Part shown: piece by piece, positions 8,648 through 16,284 of the stretch
Position numbering within the stretch: position 1 is the stretch's first letter
Layout: each line of letters begins with the position of its first letter
Assembly (NCBI GenBank): GCA_002363865.1
Contig: DEWY01000005.1
Span: 121,269-185,268, forward strand
From: Caulobacteraceae bacterium UBA3198
Lineage (GTDB): Bacteria; Pseudomonadota; Alphaproteobacteria; Caulobacterales; Caulobacteraceae
DNA length: 64,000 nt
Direction: 5' to 3'
Notes under the pieces: generated by a model
The model's input: only the letters and a program-made list of their open reading frames with translations
Told to the model about the DNA's origin: nothing
Databases searched by the model: none
Made by a program: the position numbers and the translations under genes

Positions 8648-9325
8648 CTAGGAAGCCCGCACCCCCAGCCAGATCACGTGCCGGGCGCCGCGGCCGCCCT
8701 TGCGGGCCGCCACCTTCACCACCTCGGTCGCAAGACCGCTGCGCTTCATCCGCCGGGTGAAGCCCTCGTCGGGCGCCGAGGACCAGACGGCCAGCACGCC
8801 GCCGGGACGCAGGGCGGCCCGGGCGCGGGCGAGGCCCGGCAGGTCATAGAGGCTGTCATTGGCCCGGCGGGTCAGGCCCTCGGGGCCGTTGTCCACATCG
8901 AGCAGGATGGCGTCCCAGGCGGCCGGCGCCGCGGCGATCAGGGGCCCGACATCGCCGGCGTGGACGCTGACGCGGGGATCGTCCAGGCAGCCCTGAAAGA
9001 CCTCGGCCAGCGGACCGCGGGCCCAGGCGACCACCTCAGGAACCAGCTCGGCCACCGTGACGCTCGCGTCGGATGGCAGCACCGCCAGCGCCGCGCGCAG
9101 GGTGAAGCCCATGCCGAGACCGCCGATCAGCACCCGCGGGGTCGGGCGCCCGGCCAGCCGGTCCCAGGCCAGAGTCGCCAGGGCCTCTTCCGATCCGCTG
9201 AGCCGGCTGTTCATCAGCTCGATGGAGCCGGCCATGATCGAGAATTCGACATCGCGGCGCATCAGGCGCAGCTCGCCGCCCCCGTCGGGCATCTGGGCGG
9301 TGTCGAGGCAGATCCAGGGCTTCAT
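8648..9325 (-). CDS. Spermidine-synthase-like methyltransferase-fold protein
   Basis: This 225-residue Rossmann-fold protein resembles the spermine/spermidine synthase family. The nucleotide/dcSAM-type glycine loop is VLIGGLGMGFTLR, followed by an acidic strand end (VTVAELVPEVVAWAR), DARVxV-like HAGDVGPLI and the DAILLDVDNGPEGL motif where true synthases have their catalytic Asp. It is shorter than classical spermidine synthases (about 280 aa), so aminopropyl transfer is not assured; many such short proteins are unassigned. Its promoter lies in the gap after the P450 terminator. Confidence 0.78.
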   Translation of the reverse strand: MKPWICLDTAQMPDGGGELRLMRRDVEFSIMAGSIELMNSRLSGSEEALATLAWDRLAGRPTPRVLIGGLGMGFTLRAALAVLPSDASVTVAELVPEVVAWARGPLAEVFQGCLDDPRVSVHAGDVGPLIAAAPAAWDAILLDVDNGPEGLTRRANDSLYDLPGLARARAALRPGGVLAVWSSAPDEGFTRRMKRSGLATEVVKVAARKGGRGARHVIWLGVRAS

Positions 9326-9365
9326 GGCCCTCGCATACCGCCTGCCGGCGGCTCCGCCAAAGTAA

Positions 9366-9397
9366 AAGCCCCGCCGCCTGGACGGGCGACGGGGCTT
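9366..9397 (-). terminator. Intrinsic terminator of the P450 gene
   Basis: On the minus strand, 27 bases after the P450 stop, there is a GC-rich hairpin with outer arms AAGCCCCG / CGGGGCTT, near-complete inner pairing and a short TTTTACTTT tail. It separates the P450 gene from the spermidine-synthase-like gene. Confidence 0.75.
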
Positions 9398-9423
9398 CGG
9401 AGCCTGTTGGAGGCGGGCGCTGA

Positions 9424-10680
9424 CTAGAGGCGCGAGGGGATGATCACCTTCATGGATTCATAGCCCTTCACGAAGGTCGAGAAGACGCGCTTGGGCTCTT
9501 CCACCACCTTGATGTCGGGGAAGCGCTTCATGATCTCTTCCCAGATGATCTTCAGCTGCAGCTCGGCCAGGCGGTTGCCCACGCAGCGGTGGATGCCGAA
9601 GCCGAAGGAGATGTGCTGACGCGGACGCTCGCGGTCGATGATGTAGCTGTCGGGGTCATGGATGACCTCGTCGTCGCGGTTGCCCGAGACGTACCACATG
9701 ACGACCTTGTCGCCCTTTTTGATGGTCTTGCCGCCCATTTCGAAGTCCTGGGTGGCGCGCCGACGCATGTGGGCCAGCGGGGTCTGCCAGCGGATGGTCT
9801 CCGAGACCATGGACGGGATCAGCTCGGGGTTGGCCCGCAGCTTGGCGTACTGGTCCGGGTTCTGGTTCAGCGCATAGAGGCTGCCGGTGATGGTGTTGCG
9901 GGTGGTGTCGTTGCCGCCGACGGTCAGCAGCACAATGTTCCCGAAATACTCCCGCGGCGTCATGTTCCGGGTCTCAGGCCCGTGGGCCAGCATGGAGATC
10001 AGGTCGCCGGCCGGCTCGGCGTTGACCCGCTGGTTCCACAGCTCGGTGAAGTAGCCATGGTACTCGATGAAGATCTGCATCTTCTCTTCGAGGGTGTCGA
10101 TCAGGCCATGGCCGGGCACCGCGGTGACCACGTCGGACCAGTAGGTCAGCTTGCGGCGGTCTTCCTGCGGCATGTCGAACAGGGTGGCGAGCGTCATGGC
10201 CGTCAGTTCCATCGACACCTTGTCGACCCAGTCGAACTCCTCGCCGATCGGCAGGCTGTCGAGGATCTTGGCGGCGCGCTCGCGGATCAGGGGCTCGAGG
10301 ATCGCCAGGTTCATCGGCGAGACGGCGGGGCTGACGGTCTTGCGCTGGACGTCGTGCTTGGGCGGGTCCATGGCGATGAACATCGGCAGGGGACCTTCTT
10401 CGCCGTCCTGGTCGGCGATGGTGATGCCCGGCTCGGAGGAGAAGACCTGGTGGTTGGTGTCCACCGCCATGATGTCGTTGTACTTGGTGATCGACCAGTA
10501 GGGCCCGTACTCGCTCTCGGCGGTGAAGTGGACCGGGTCTTCCTTGCGGAGGCGTTCGAAGATCGGCCACATGGCGTTGGCCTGGAACAGCTCGGGCTGA
10601 GCCGGATTGAGCTGATCGAGGGGGGTGGCGTAGGCCTTGGCCCGCGCGTCCTTCAGAATATCAACCGTACCGTCAGCCAT
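9424..10680 (-). CDS. Cytochrome P450 (CYP153-like)
   Basis: This 418-residue soluble bacterial P450 has the I-helix oxygen-activation motif VGGNDTT at 254-260, the K-helix ExxR pair at Glu294-Arg297, and the heme loop FGFGIHRCVGN with the thiolate Cys366. The GGNDTTRN and FGFGIHRC(V/M)GNRLAE signatures match what I know of CYP153, whose members hydroxylate alkanes, fatty chains or terpenoid termini. CYP111/CYP108-like relatives are the alternative. The ATG at 10680 has GGAGG eight bases upstream. No ferredoxin or reductase gene is adjacent. The promoter contains a perfect 14-bp palindrome, so a dimeric repressor probably controls it. Confidence 0.9.
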   Translation of the reverse strand: MADGTVDILKDARAKAYATPLDQLNPAQPELFQANAMWPIFERLRKEDPVHFTAESEYGPYWSITKYNDIMAVDTNHQVFSSEPGITIADQDGEEGPLPMFIAMDPPKHDVQRKTVSPAVSPMNLAILEPLIRERAAKILDSLPIGEEFDWVDKVSMELTAMTLATLFDMPQEDRRKLTYWSDVVTAVPGHGLIDTLEEKMQIFIEYHGYFTELWNQRVNAEPAGDLISMLAHGPETRNMTPREYFGNIVLLTVGGNDTTRNTITGSLYALNQNPDQYAKLRANPELIPSMVSETIRWQTPLAHMRRRATQDFEMGGKTIKKGDKVVMWYVSGNRDDEVIHDPDSYIIDRERPRQHISFGFGIHRCVGNRLAELQLKIIWEEIMKRFPDIKVVEEPKRVFSTFVKGYESMKVIIPSRL

Positions 10681-10704
10681 GTGGAATCCTCCAGATTTTG
10701 ACCC

Positions 10705-10734
10705 ACGATAGGCTAAAGATGACGCCGGCGTCAA
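10705..10734 (-). promoter_or_regulatory. Candidate P450 promoter
   Basis: Reading leftward, TTGACG (10734-10729) is followed after 17 bases by CTATCG, or after 18 bases by TATCGT, as -35/-10 elements. The TTGACG lies inside the palindrome at 10720-10733, so a bound dimer would block polymerase. Confidence 0.5.
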
Positions 10735-11591
10735 CTTTTCCCGTTCGCCCACCACGTGATTCTTCGGCTTCGACTCAGGAGGCGGCCCTGCCGTTCCAAT
10801 CCACCCCCATTTCCGATCCCGCCGATCCGCGGGTCGAGCCCTTTCTGCAGGTGCGGGAGCGGGATCTGGTCGGCCGTCGGGGGATGTTCATCGCAGAAGG
10901 CGAGGTGGTCTTGCGTCACCTCGTGACCTCGCCCCTATGTGAGCCCCTGGCCCTGCTGGCGGCGGCCGATCGGGTGGGGCGGCTGGCGGAGCTGATCGGC
11001 GACCAGGCGCTGGACGCCCCCGTCTATGTGGCCGAGCAGGCGGTGATGGACGCCATCGTCGGCTTTCCGATCCACCGGGGCCTGTTGGGCGTGGGGCGGC
11101 GGCGGGCCGCGCCTGAGCCAGAGGACCTGCTTACGACCCTGGGGCGAGAGGCCCTGGTGGCTGTGGTTCATGGGATCGGCAACCACGACAATATGGGGGG
11201 ATTGTTTCGCAACGCCGCGGCCTTCGGCGTCGATGCGGTTCTGCTGGACGCCACCAGCTGCGACCCCCTCTATCGCAAGGCGATCCGGGTTTCGGTGGGC
11301 GCGGTGCTGATCACGCCCTTCGCCCGGCTAGCGTCTGAGGCCGACCTGCTGAGCCTGCTGATCGCCCAGGGGTTCGAGGCCGTCGCGCTTACTCCGTCAG
11401 GGACGCAGGATCTTGCGACCTACGCTCCTGCGGCGAAGACGGCCGTGTTGTTCGGGGCGGAAGGGCCTGGCCTTCCGTCTGAGCTTCTACGGGGCTGCAA
11501 GACGGTGCGCATCCCGATGGCCGGCGGTTTTGATTCGCTGAACGTCGCCACCACCAGCGGCATCGTCCTGCACCATCTCCGGAACGCCTAG
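10719..11591 (+). CDS. TrmH-family (SpoU) RNA 2'-O-methyltransferase
   Basis: This SPOUT methyltransferase acts on rRNA or tRNA ribose. The three trefoil-knot SAM motifs are present: HDNMGGLFRNAAAFGVDAV, FGAEGPGLPSELL and IPMAGGFDSLNVATTSGI. An N-terminal substrate-binding domain covers roughly the first 100 residues. The start is uncertain. The first ATG in frame (10719) and a TTG at 10698 both give an unusual N-terminal leader that crosses the P450 control region. A CTG at 10788 has AGGAGG five bases upstream and gives the expected family N-terminus (LPFQSTPISDPADPR). I list the ATG but think the CTG is plausible. The stop shares CTAG with the convergent gene. Confidence 0.85.
   Translation: MTPASTFPVRPPRDSSASTQEAALPFQSTPISDPADPRVEPFLQVRERDLVGRRGMFIAEGEVVLRHLVTSPLCEPLALLAAADRVGRLAELIGDQALDAPVYVAEQAVMDAIVGFPIHRGLLGVGRRRAAPEPEDLLTTLGREALVAVVHGIGNHDNMGGLFRNAAAFGVDAVLLDATSCDPLYRKAIRVSVGAVLITPFARLASEADLLSLLIAQGFEAVALTPSGTQDLATYAPAAKTAVLFGAEGPGLPSELLRGCKTVRIPMAGGFDSLNVATTSGIVLHHLRNA
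10720..10733. promoter_or_regulatory. Perfect 14-bp palindrome, candidate operator
   Basis: TGACGCCGGCGTCA is its own reverse complement and overlaps the -35 element of the P450 promoter. Half of it (CGGCGTCA) recurs at 11841-11848, just upstream of the TetR gene at 11880, which makes that regulator the leading candidate ligand. The repressor identity is inference. Confidence 0.55.
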
Positions 11592-11734
11592 AGGGCGGCG
11601 GCGGGAAGCAGGATCAGGCTCCACAGGGCGGCCGAGGCGCCCAGCACGAACATCACGCTGCGCCAGGCTGGCCATTGTCCCTGGGACGTGACTGTGCGGC
11701 GGTCATTGTGATCGTTCGAGATTGCTTGGGCCAT
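11588..11734 (-). CDS. Micro-membrane protein, 48 aa
   Basis: This 48-residue protein has a polar N-terminus (MAQAISNDHNDRRTVTSQG) and one C-terminal membrane segment (VMFVLGASAALWSLILLPAA). AAGGA lies just before the ATG. A perfect EcfG-type promoter is placed about 30 bases upstream, so expression under the general stress response is predicted. Its stop codon overlaps that of the convergent TrmH-type gene (shared CTAG). It is too small for confident family assignment; it may act as a membrane regulator or stress peptide. Confidence 0.68.
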   Translation of the reverse strand: MAQAISNDHNDRRTVTSQGQWPAWRSVMFVLGASAALWSLILLPAAAL

Positions 11735-11765
11735 GGTCCTTCGTCCGGGTCTGCTCGCTGCAATC

Positions 11766-11790
11766 AACGCGCAGCGCATTCGGGCGTTCC
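11766..11790 (-). promoter_or_regulatory. EcfG/SigT-type stress promoter
   Basis: On the minus strand GGAAC (11790-11786) is followed by exactly 16 bases and CGTT (11769-11766), a perfect match to the alphaproteobacterial general-stress sigma consensus GGAAC-N16/17-CGTT. The -10 element is 31 bases from the ATG at 11734. I looked for other GGAAC/CGTT pairs in the window and found no second match with legal spacing. Confidence 0.65.
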
Positions 11791-11879
11791 GGACACTGCT
11801 GGCCGGGACGCTGGACTCCGGCATCGTTGTCCGGCTCAATCGGCGTCACCGATAAAGTCATACCTGGGTTAAGAGCAGA

Positions 11880-12467
11880 ATGGCCTGGTCCGACGCCGCC
11901 GCCCGGCGGCGCTATCATGTGGGAAATCTCCGCGCTCAACTGCTGGAGGAGGCCCGCGCCATCGTCGAGGCCGGCGGGGTCGCCGACCTCAACCTGCGCA
12001 CCCTGGCCGCGCGCGCGGGCATCGCCGCCGGCTCGGTCTATCATCACTATTCCGGCAAGGCCGAGCTGATGGCTGAGCTGGCGACCGCAGGGTTCCAGGA
12101 ACTGGAGCACCGCCTAAAGGCGGCCCAGGACTCGGCCCGCGAAGGCGTGCGGATCCGCACACTGGCCCGGGCCTATTTCGCCTATTCGAAGACCGACAGC
12201 GCCATGTTCGGTCTGATGTTCGATCCTGTCGTCTCGAGCCATCCAGGGGTCGAGCAGGCGCGCGAGCGGTGCTTTTCCGTCCTTCAGGCCGCGGTCGCCG
12301 TGGCGCTGCCTGCGCGTAAGGACGCCGCCGAGATCGACAAGATCGCCTGGGCGGTCTGGGCCTGCGGCCATGGGGCCGCCTCTCTCCGGGCCTCGGACGC
12401 CGAGCGCGCCGACGAGCTCATGGAGGATGTGATCCAGGGGCTGGAACTGCTGTTCGGGCGGCGCTGA
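11880..12467 (+). CDS. TetR/AcrR-family transcriptional regulator (WHG domain)
   Basis: This 195-residue regulator has an N-terminal TetR helix-turn-helix at about residues 10-60 (LRTLAARAGIAAGSVYHHYSGKAEL) and a C-terminal WHG-type ligand domain (YFAYSKTDSAMFGLMFDP and AWAVWACGHGAASL). It would repress as a dimer and release DNA on ligand binding. A half-site matching the P450 palindrome lies about 30 bases upstream, so it may control itself and the P450 gene 1.2 kb away. Confidence 0.88.
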   Translation: MAWSDAAARRRYHVGNLRAQLLEEARAIVEAGGVADLNLRTLAARAGIAAGSVYHHYSGKAELMAELATAGFQELEHRLKAAQDSAREGVRIRTLARAYFAYSKTDSAMFGLMFDPVVSSHPGVEQARERCFSVLQAAVAVALPARKDAAEIDKIAWAVWACGHGAASLRASDAERADELMEDVIQGLELLFGRR

Positions 12468-12470
12468 GCC

Positions 12471-12989
12471 TCAGACCACCAGAAGTTCGTCGCGCATCAT
12501 CTCCAGCGCGGTCTCCAGAGCAGCCTGACGCACCCGCGCGCGGCCAAGGGTTCCAAACCGCATCAGCCGGTGGCGCGGCGCTGGCCCCCCACGACGGGCC
12601 GTGGCGAAATGCACAAGCCCAGCCTCTTCCTCAGGGGATGGCCCGGGATCGGTGAAGCCCGTGATGGCGGCCACCACGTCGGCTTGCGAGCGCTCCAGGG
12701 CGCCCTGGGTAAGCGCGACGGCGGCGGCTTCCGACACGGCGCCGTCGATGTCGAGGATCGACTGCCGCACGCCCAGCAGTTCGTTCTTGGCGGCGTCCGT
12801 ATAGACCACGAAGCCCCGCTCGAAGGCGTGACTGCAGCCAGGAATGTCCGTGAGCAGCGAGGCCAGCAGGCCCCCGGTGCAACTCTCGGCGGTCGCCAGT
12901 TTCAGGTCGCGGTCACAGGCGAGGCGCAGAACCTCGCGGGCCAGATCATCGATCGGCGTCGGGACGGTAAGGGCGAGGGCTTCGGCCAT
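12471..12989 (-). CDS. CinA C-terminal domain protein (PncC-type NMN amidohydrolase)
   Basis: This stand-alone CinA C-terminal domain of 172 residues deamidates nicotinamide mononucleotide in characterised PncC proteins, recycling pyridine nucleotides. Landmarks are the TAESCTGGLLASLLTDIPG segment at about residues 33-51, FVVYTDAAKNELLGV, and VVAAITGFTDPGPSPEEEAGLV. The full-length CinA N-terminal domain is absent, as is usual in many proteobacteria. It is convergent with the TetR gene. Confidence 0.88.
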   Translation of the reverse strand: MAEALALTVPTPIDDLAREVLRLACDRDLKLATAESCTGGLLASLLTDIPGCSHAFERGFVVYTDAAKNELLGVRQSILDIDGAVSEAAAVALTQGALERSQADVVAAITGFTDPGPSPEEEAGLVHFATARRGGPAPRHRLMRFGTLGRARVRQAALETALEMMRDELLVV

Positions 12990-13081
12990 GGGATGAGGTC
13001 TTCAGGGATGGAATGCAGCAACACCGGCGAAAGGCGCCCGGTTCCGCTTGATTTTCTGTTCCGCGCTAGGTCGTTAGCCCC

Positions 13082-14092
13082 ATGAGCCTGCCCTTGAGAG
13101 TCGCCGTGGCCGGCGCCGGCGTGTTCGGCCTGGCCAGCGCCCTGCGCCTTGCCCGGGCCGGGGCGGTGGTCACCCTGCACGACCCGGGTCTGGCGCGGCC
13201 TAACGCCTCGGCCGTGGCGGCCGGCATGCTGGCCCCGGTCAGCGAAGCCCTGACCGATCCCACCGCTGCGCCCCACCTCGACCTGTTGCTGGCCGCCCAG
13301 GACTATTGGCCGGGCTTCGCCGAAGCCTACGGTCTGCGGCTGGATCAGTCGGGGGCGATCCTGCTCGGCGACGCCGCGCGACTCGAGGCCCTTGGCGTTG
13401 CGGCGAAAGGTCTGGGTCTCGTCCTGCCCGATACAGCGCCCAAGCCATCGACCCTGGGCTTGGGCGAGCAGTCGGCGGGCCTGCTGGTCTCCGGCGACTG
13501 GCGGGTGGACGCCGGCGAGCTGACACGTCTGGTTCAGGCCGCCCAGGACCTGGGGGTTTTGCTTGAGACGGAACCGCCGCGGGCAGGAGGCCATGACCTG
13601 CTGGTGATCGCCACGGGCGCCTCACGGGACTTTCAGGACCAAGCCCCAGAGCTGGCCAGCCTGACGCCGATCAAGGGACACATCCTGCGCTACCCCACCC
13701 TGACCTATCAGGGACCGGTCCTGCGGGGCCCCGGCGCCTATGCCGCCCCGGGCCGGGCGGGCCTGCTGGTCGGGGCGACCATGGAGGTCGGCGAGGGGCG
13801 GGAAGATGTGGACCTGCAGGTCGCAGCTGGACTCGCAGCCCGGGCCGACGCCGTCTTCCCGGGACTTGCGGGCCAGGTCTGGAGCGCCGCCGCCGGGGTG
13901 CGCGCCGCGACTCCGGACGGAATGCCCATGGTCGGGCGCTCAGCGCGCCCCGGCGTCATTCTGGCCTGTGGGGCCCGGCGGAACGGCTGGCTGCTGGCGC
14001 CGCTGGTGGGGGAGGTCGTCGCCGCCTGTGCGCTGGGACATGAGCCGGGGCCGTGGGCTGCGCGGCTTGATCCCCGCCGCTTCGAGGCCTGA
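13082..14092 (+). CDS. FAD-dependent oxidoreductase, glycine oxidase (ThiO)-like
   Basis: This 336-residue DAO-fold flavoprotein opens with the dinucleotide-binding motif VAVAGAGVFGLASALRLARAG at residues 7-27. It contains the GHILRYP segment and the ending GARRNGWLLAPLVG that D-amino-acid and glycine oxidases use to close over FAD. ThiO would oxidise glycine to dehydroglycine for thiazole synthesis, but thiS and thiG are not adjacent here, so a different D-amino-acid substrate remains possible. It is divergent from the CinA-domain gene. Confidence 0.78.
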   Translation: MSLPLRVAVAGAGVFGLASALRLARAGAVVTLHDPGLARPNASAVAAGMLAPVSEALTDPTAAPHLDLLLAAQDYWPGFAEAYGLRLDQSGAILLGDAARLEALGVAAKGLGLVLPDTAPKPSTLGLGEQSAGLLVSGDWRVDAGELTRLVQAAQDLGVLLETEPPRAGGHDLLVIATGASRDFQDQAPELASLTPIKGHILRYPTLTYQGPVLRGPGAYAAPGRAGLLVGATMEVGEGREDVDLQVAAGLAARADAVFPGLAGQVWSAAAGVRAATPDGMPMVGRSARPGVILACGARRNGWLLAPLVGEVVAACALGHEPGPWAARLDPRRFEA

Positions 14093-14112
14093 GGCCAGAT
14101 CGGCGAACGTGG

Positions 14113-14127
14113 TTAGCGGGCCGTTAA
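14113..14127 (+). promoter_or_regulatory. CtrA-like box upstream of lytic transglycosylase
   Basis: TTAG-N7-TTAA differs by one base from the CtrA consensus TTAA-N7-TTAA and is 25 bases before the transglycosylase ATG. It also lies within a 6-9-6 inverted repeat (TGGTTA...TAACCA). In Caulobacterales this places the gene as a possible cell-cycle target. Confidence 0.45.
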
Positions 14128-14151
14128 CCATGTCGGCGCCATTCAGGGACC

Positions 14152-14976
14152 ATGTCCGTCCAGGGTCTCAGAGGTGTGGTCGAAACCGCCATCCAGCGCG
14201 CCTCAAGCGCGACAGGGGTGGATTTCACCTTCCTGATGGGCACGGCGCACCGGGAAAGCGGCTATAATCCCACCGCCAAGGCCAAGACCTCGTCGGCCGC
14301 CGGCCTCTTCCAGTTCGTCGAACAGACCTGGCTGGCGACGCTGAAGCAGCACGGTTCGAAGTACGGCTACGCCCGCTATGCCGACCTCATTCAGAAGGGG
14401 TCCGACGGCCGCTACCGCGTCTCTGGCGCCGAGGCGCGCAAGACGGTCATGGACCTGCGCTTCGACCCCCACGCCGCCTCCCTCATGGCCGGCGAACTGA
14501 CCTCTGATCACGCCGCCTATCTGAAGGGGCGGGTCGGGCGCTCGCCCACCGCGGGCGAGCTCTACGCCGCCCACTTTCTCGGGCCACGCGGTTCGGCCAA
14601 ACTCATCGAGGCCACCCGCTCCCAGCCTGGCGCCAGCGCCGCATCCCTGTTTCCTGAGGCCGCCCGGGCCAACCGGTCGATCTTCTACAAGGGCGGCCGG
14701 CCGGCCACCGTGGCCGAGGTCTACGCCAATCTGACCCGCACTGGCGGCGGGGGCGAGGCGATCGGACCCCGGGAGAGCGCCCCGGTCGATACCGGCTTCA
14801 TCCAATACGCCTCGGCCCGCCGCGCCGAGGCCATGCGCGAGCAGGAGGCCCTGGTGGACTTCATCCTGCGCGGCTCCCAGCCGGCCGAAGGCGCCGGCAT
14901 GGGCCAGCGGCTAGGCGGCTCGCTGTTCTCCACCGAAATGCTGCGGATGCTGTCCGAGGCCCGCGACGACAGCTAG
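14152..14976 (+). CDS. SLT-domain lytic transglycosylase
   Basis: This 274-residue family-1-type lytic transglycosylase cleaves the peptidoglycan glycan strand. The catalytic Glu35 sits in AHRESGYNP, followed by SSAAGLFQFVEQTWL, the standard SLT Gly-Leu-(F/M)-Q motif. No signal peptide is seen, as in transglycosylases delivered with flagellar or pilus machinery; Caulobacter PleA is a possible functional analogue. A CtrA-like box lies just upstream. The stop overlaps the convergent CoA-transferase stop (CTAG). Confidence 0.85.
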   Translation: MSVQGLRGVVETAIQRASSATGVDFTFLMGTAHRESGYNPTAKAKTSSAAGLFQFVEQTWLATLKQHGSKYGYARYADLIQKGSDGRYRVSGAEARKTVMDLRFDPHAASLMAGELTSDHAAYLKGRVGRSPTAGELYAAHFLGPRGSAKLIEATRSQPGASAASLFPEAARANRSIFYKGGRPATVAEVYANLTRTGGGGEAIGPRESAPVDTGFIQYASARRAEAMREQEALVDFILRGSQPAEGAGMGQRLGGSLFSTEMLRMLSEARDDS

Positions 14977-16172
14977 TCGCCCGCCGCGCCCGCCGCCAGC
15001 ATCGCCTCGATCGCGTCTGGCCCATAGCCCAGTTCCGCCAGCACCTCCCGGGTGTGCTGGCCAAGGCCCGGCGGCGGTGGCCGGCGGCTGAGATCGACCC
15101 CTGGGAACTGGGCCGGAGCGGCGGGCGAGTCGCCAAAGCCGCCTTGCCCGTTCTCCACCTGCACCAGGGCGCCCGAAGCGCGGACCTGCGGATCTGCGGC
15201 CACCTCGGCCGGCGTCTGCACCGGCGCCCAGACCAGATCGGCCACGTCCAGTCGGGCGGTGATCTCCTCCCAGGCCAGGGCGCCGAAGGCCTGGTCGAAC
15301 TCGGCGGTCAGGGCGGCGGTGTTTTCCTTGCGCAGGCGGCCAGAGGCGAACCTCGGATCCTCCAGCAGGTCTGGCCGGCCGGCGGCCTTGGCCATGGCCG
15401 CCCAGTCCACCGAGCCGCCCCGGGGATTGGTGACGAACCAGCGGCCCTCGGCGCTCTGGAAGAAGTTGGCCAGGGGGTTCAGCGGCTCGCGCCGCGAGCG
15501 GTTGGACGACAGCCGGCCAAAGCGCAGCTGCACCGCCAGGTCCGAACCCACCGTATAGGTCCCCGTGGCCAGCAGGGAGGTCTGCACCATGCGCCCGACG
15601 CCGGTCTGTTCGCGCTCATAGAGGGCCGCCAGGATGGCCGAGGTGGTGGCCAGCGAGGTGATGTGGTCGCCAAAGCCCGTCCGCAGCAGGAAGGGATCTT
15701 CCCCCTTGGGCGTGGTCATCCGCGCCACCCCGGCGCGGGACCAGAAGGCGGTGACGTCGAAGCCCGGCTTGTGCGCGTCAGGGCCTTCCATGCCGTAGCC
15801 GGTGACCAGGGCGTAGATCAGTCGCGGATTGGCTGGACGCAGGCTGGCCTCAGCCAGGCCCGCGCGCTTGAGCGAGGCTGGCCGGACATTGGTGATGAAG
15901 ACGTCGGCGCTCGCCGCCAGCTTCGCCACGGCCTCGCGTCCCTCGGGCTTGCCGATGTCCAGCACGATGGAGCGCTTGCCCCGGTTGTCCATCTCGAAGG
16001 TCGGGTTGGCGCCCAGGTCGCTCTTGGCGTCGGCGAAGACGTGCCGCATGTCGTCGCCGCCGGGCCGCTCGATCTTGATCACCTCGGCGCCCCAGTCCCC
16101 CAGGATGCCGGCGGCGCCCGGCGCGGCGATATAGGTGGCGAACTCCACCACCTTCAGACCCTTGAGTATCAC
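14973..16172 (-). CDS. CaiB/BaiF (class III) CoA transferase
   Basis: This 399-residue CoA transferase moves CoA between carboxylic acids through an aspartyl intermediate. The ends of the substrate site are visible as EFATYIAAPGAAGILGDWGAEVIK near the N-terminus, the NRGKRS loop, and the catalytic Asp in PGFDVTAFWSRAG. The start is the GTG at 16172, which has GGAG eight bases upstream and gives the canonical MILKGLKVVEFA beginning. The donor and acceptor are not indicated by neighbours. Confidence 0.88.
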   Translation of the reverse strand: MILKGLKVVEFATYIAAPGAAGILGDWGAEVIKIERPGGDDMRHVFADAKSDLGANPTFEMDNRGKRSIVLDIGKPEGREAVAKLAASADVFITNVRPASLKRAGLAEASLRPANPRLIYALVTGYGMEGPDAHKPGFDVTAFWSRAGVARMTTPKGEDPFLLRTGFGDHITSLATTSAILAALYEREQTGVGRMVQTSLLATGTYTVGSDLAVQLRFGRLSSNRSRREPLNPLANFFQSAEGRWFVTNPRGGSVDWAAMAKAAGRPDLLEDPRFASGRLRKENTAALTAEFDQAFGALAWEEITARLDVADLVWAPVQTPAEVAADPQVRASGALVQVENGQGGFGDSPAAPAQFPGVDLSRRPPPPGLGQHTREVLAELGYGPDAIEAMLAAGAAGD

Positions 16173-16284
16173 GAGCGCTCCATCTTCCGCCTGTGGCCGC
16201 GCCTTGATCGGCGCAGCTCCCCGTTGAGGGCATACTGACCGGCGCCGGCGGAGGGGGAAAGACGTTCTGAGCGGTGACCCTGCG

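Noticed and set aside
9424..10680. P450 as a CYP125-type sterol oxidase
   Set aside because: The heme loop and I-helix differ from CYP125 (no GAHYCIG loop); the CYP153-type signatures fit better.
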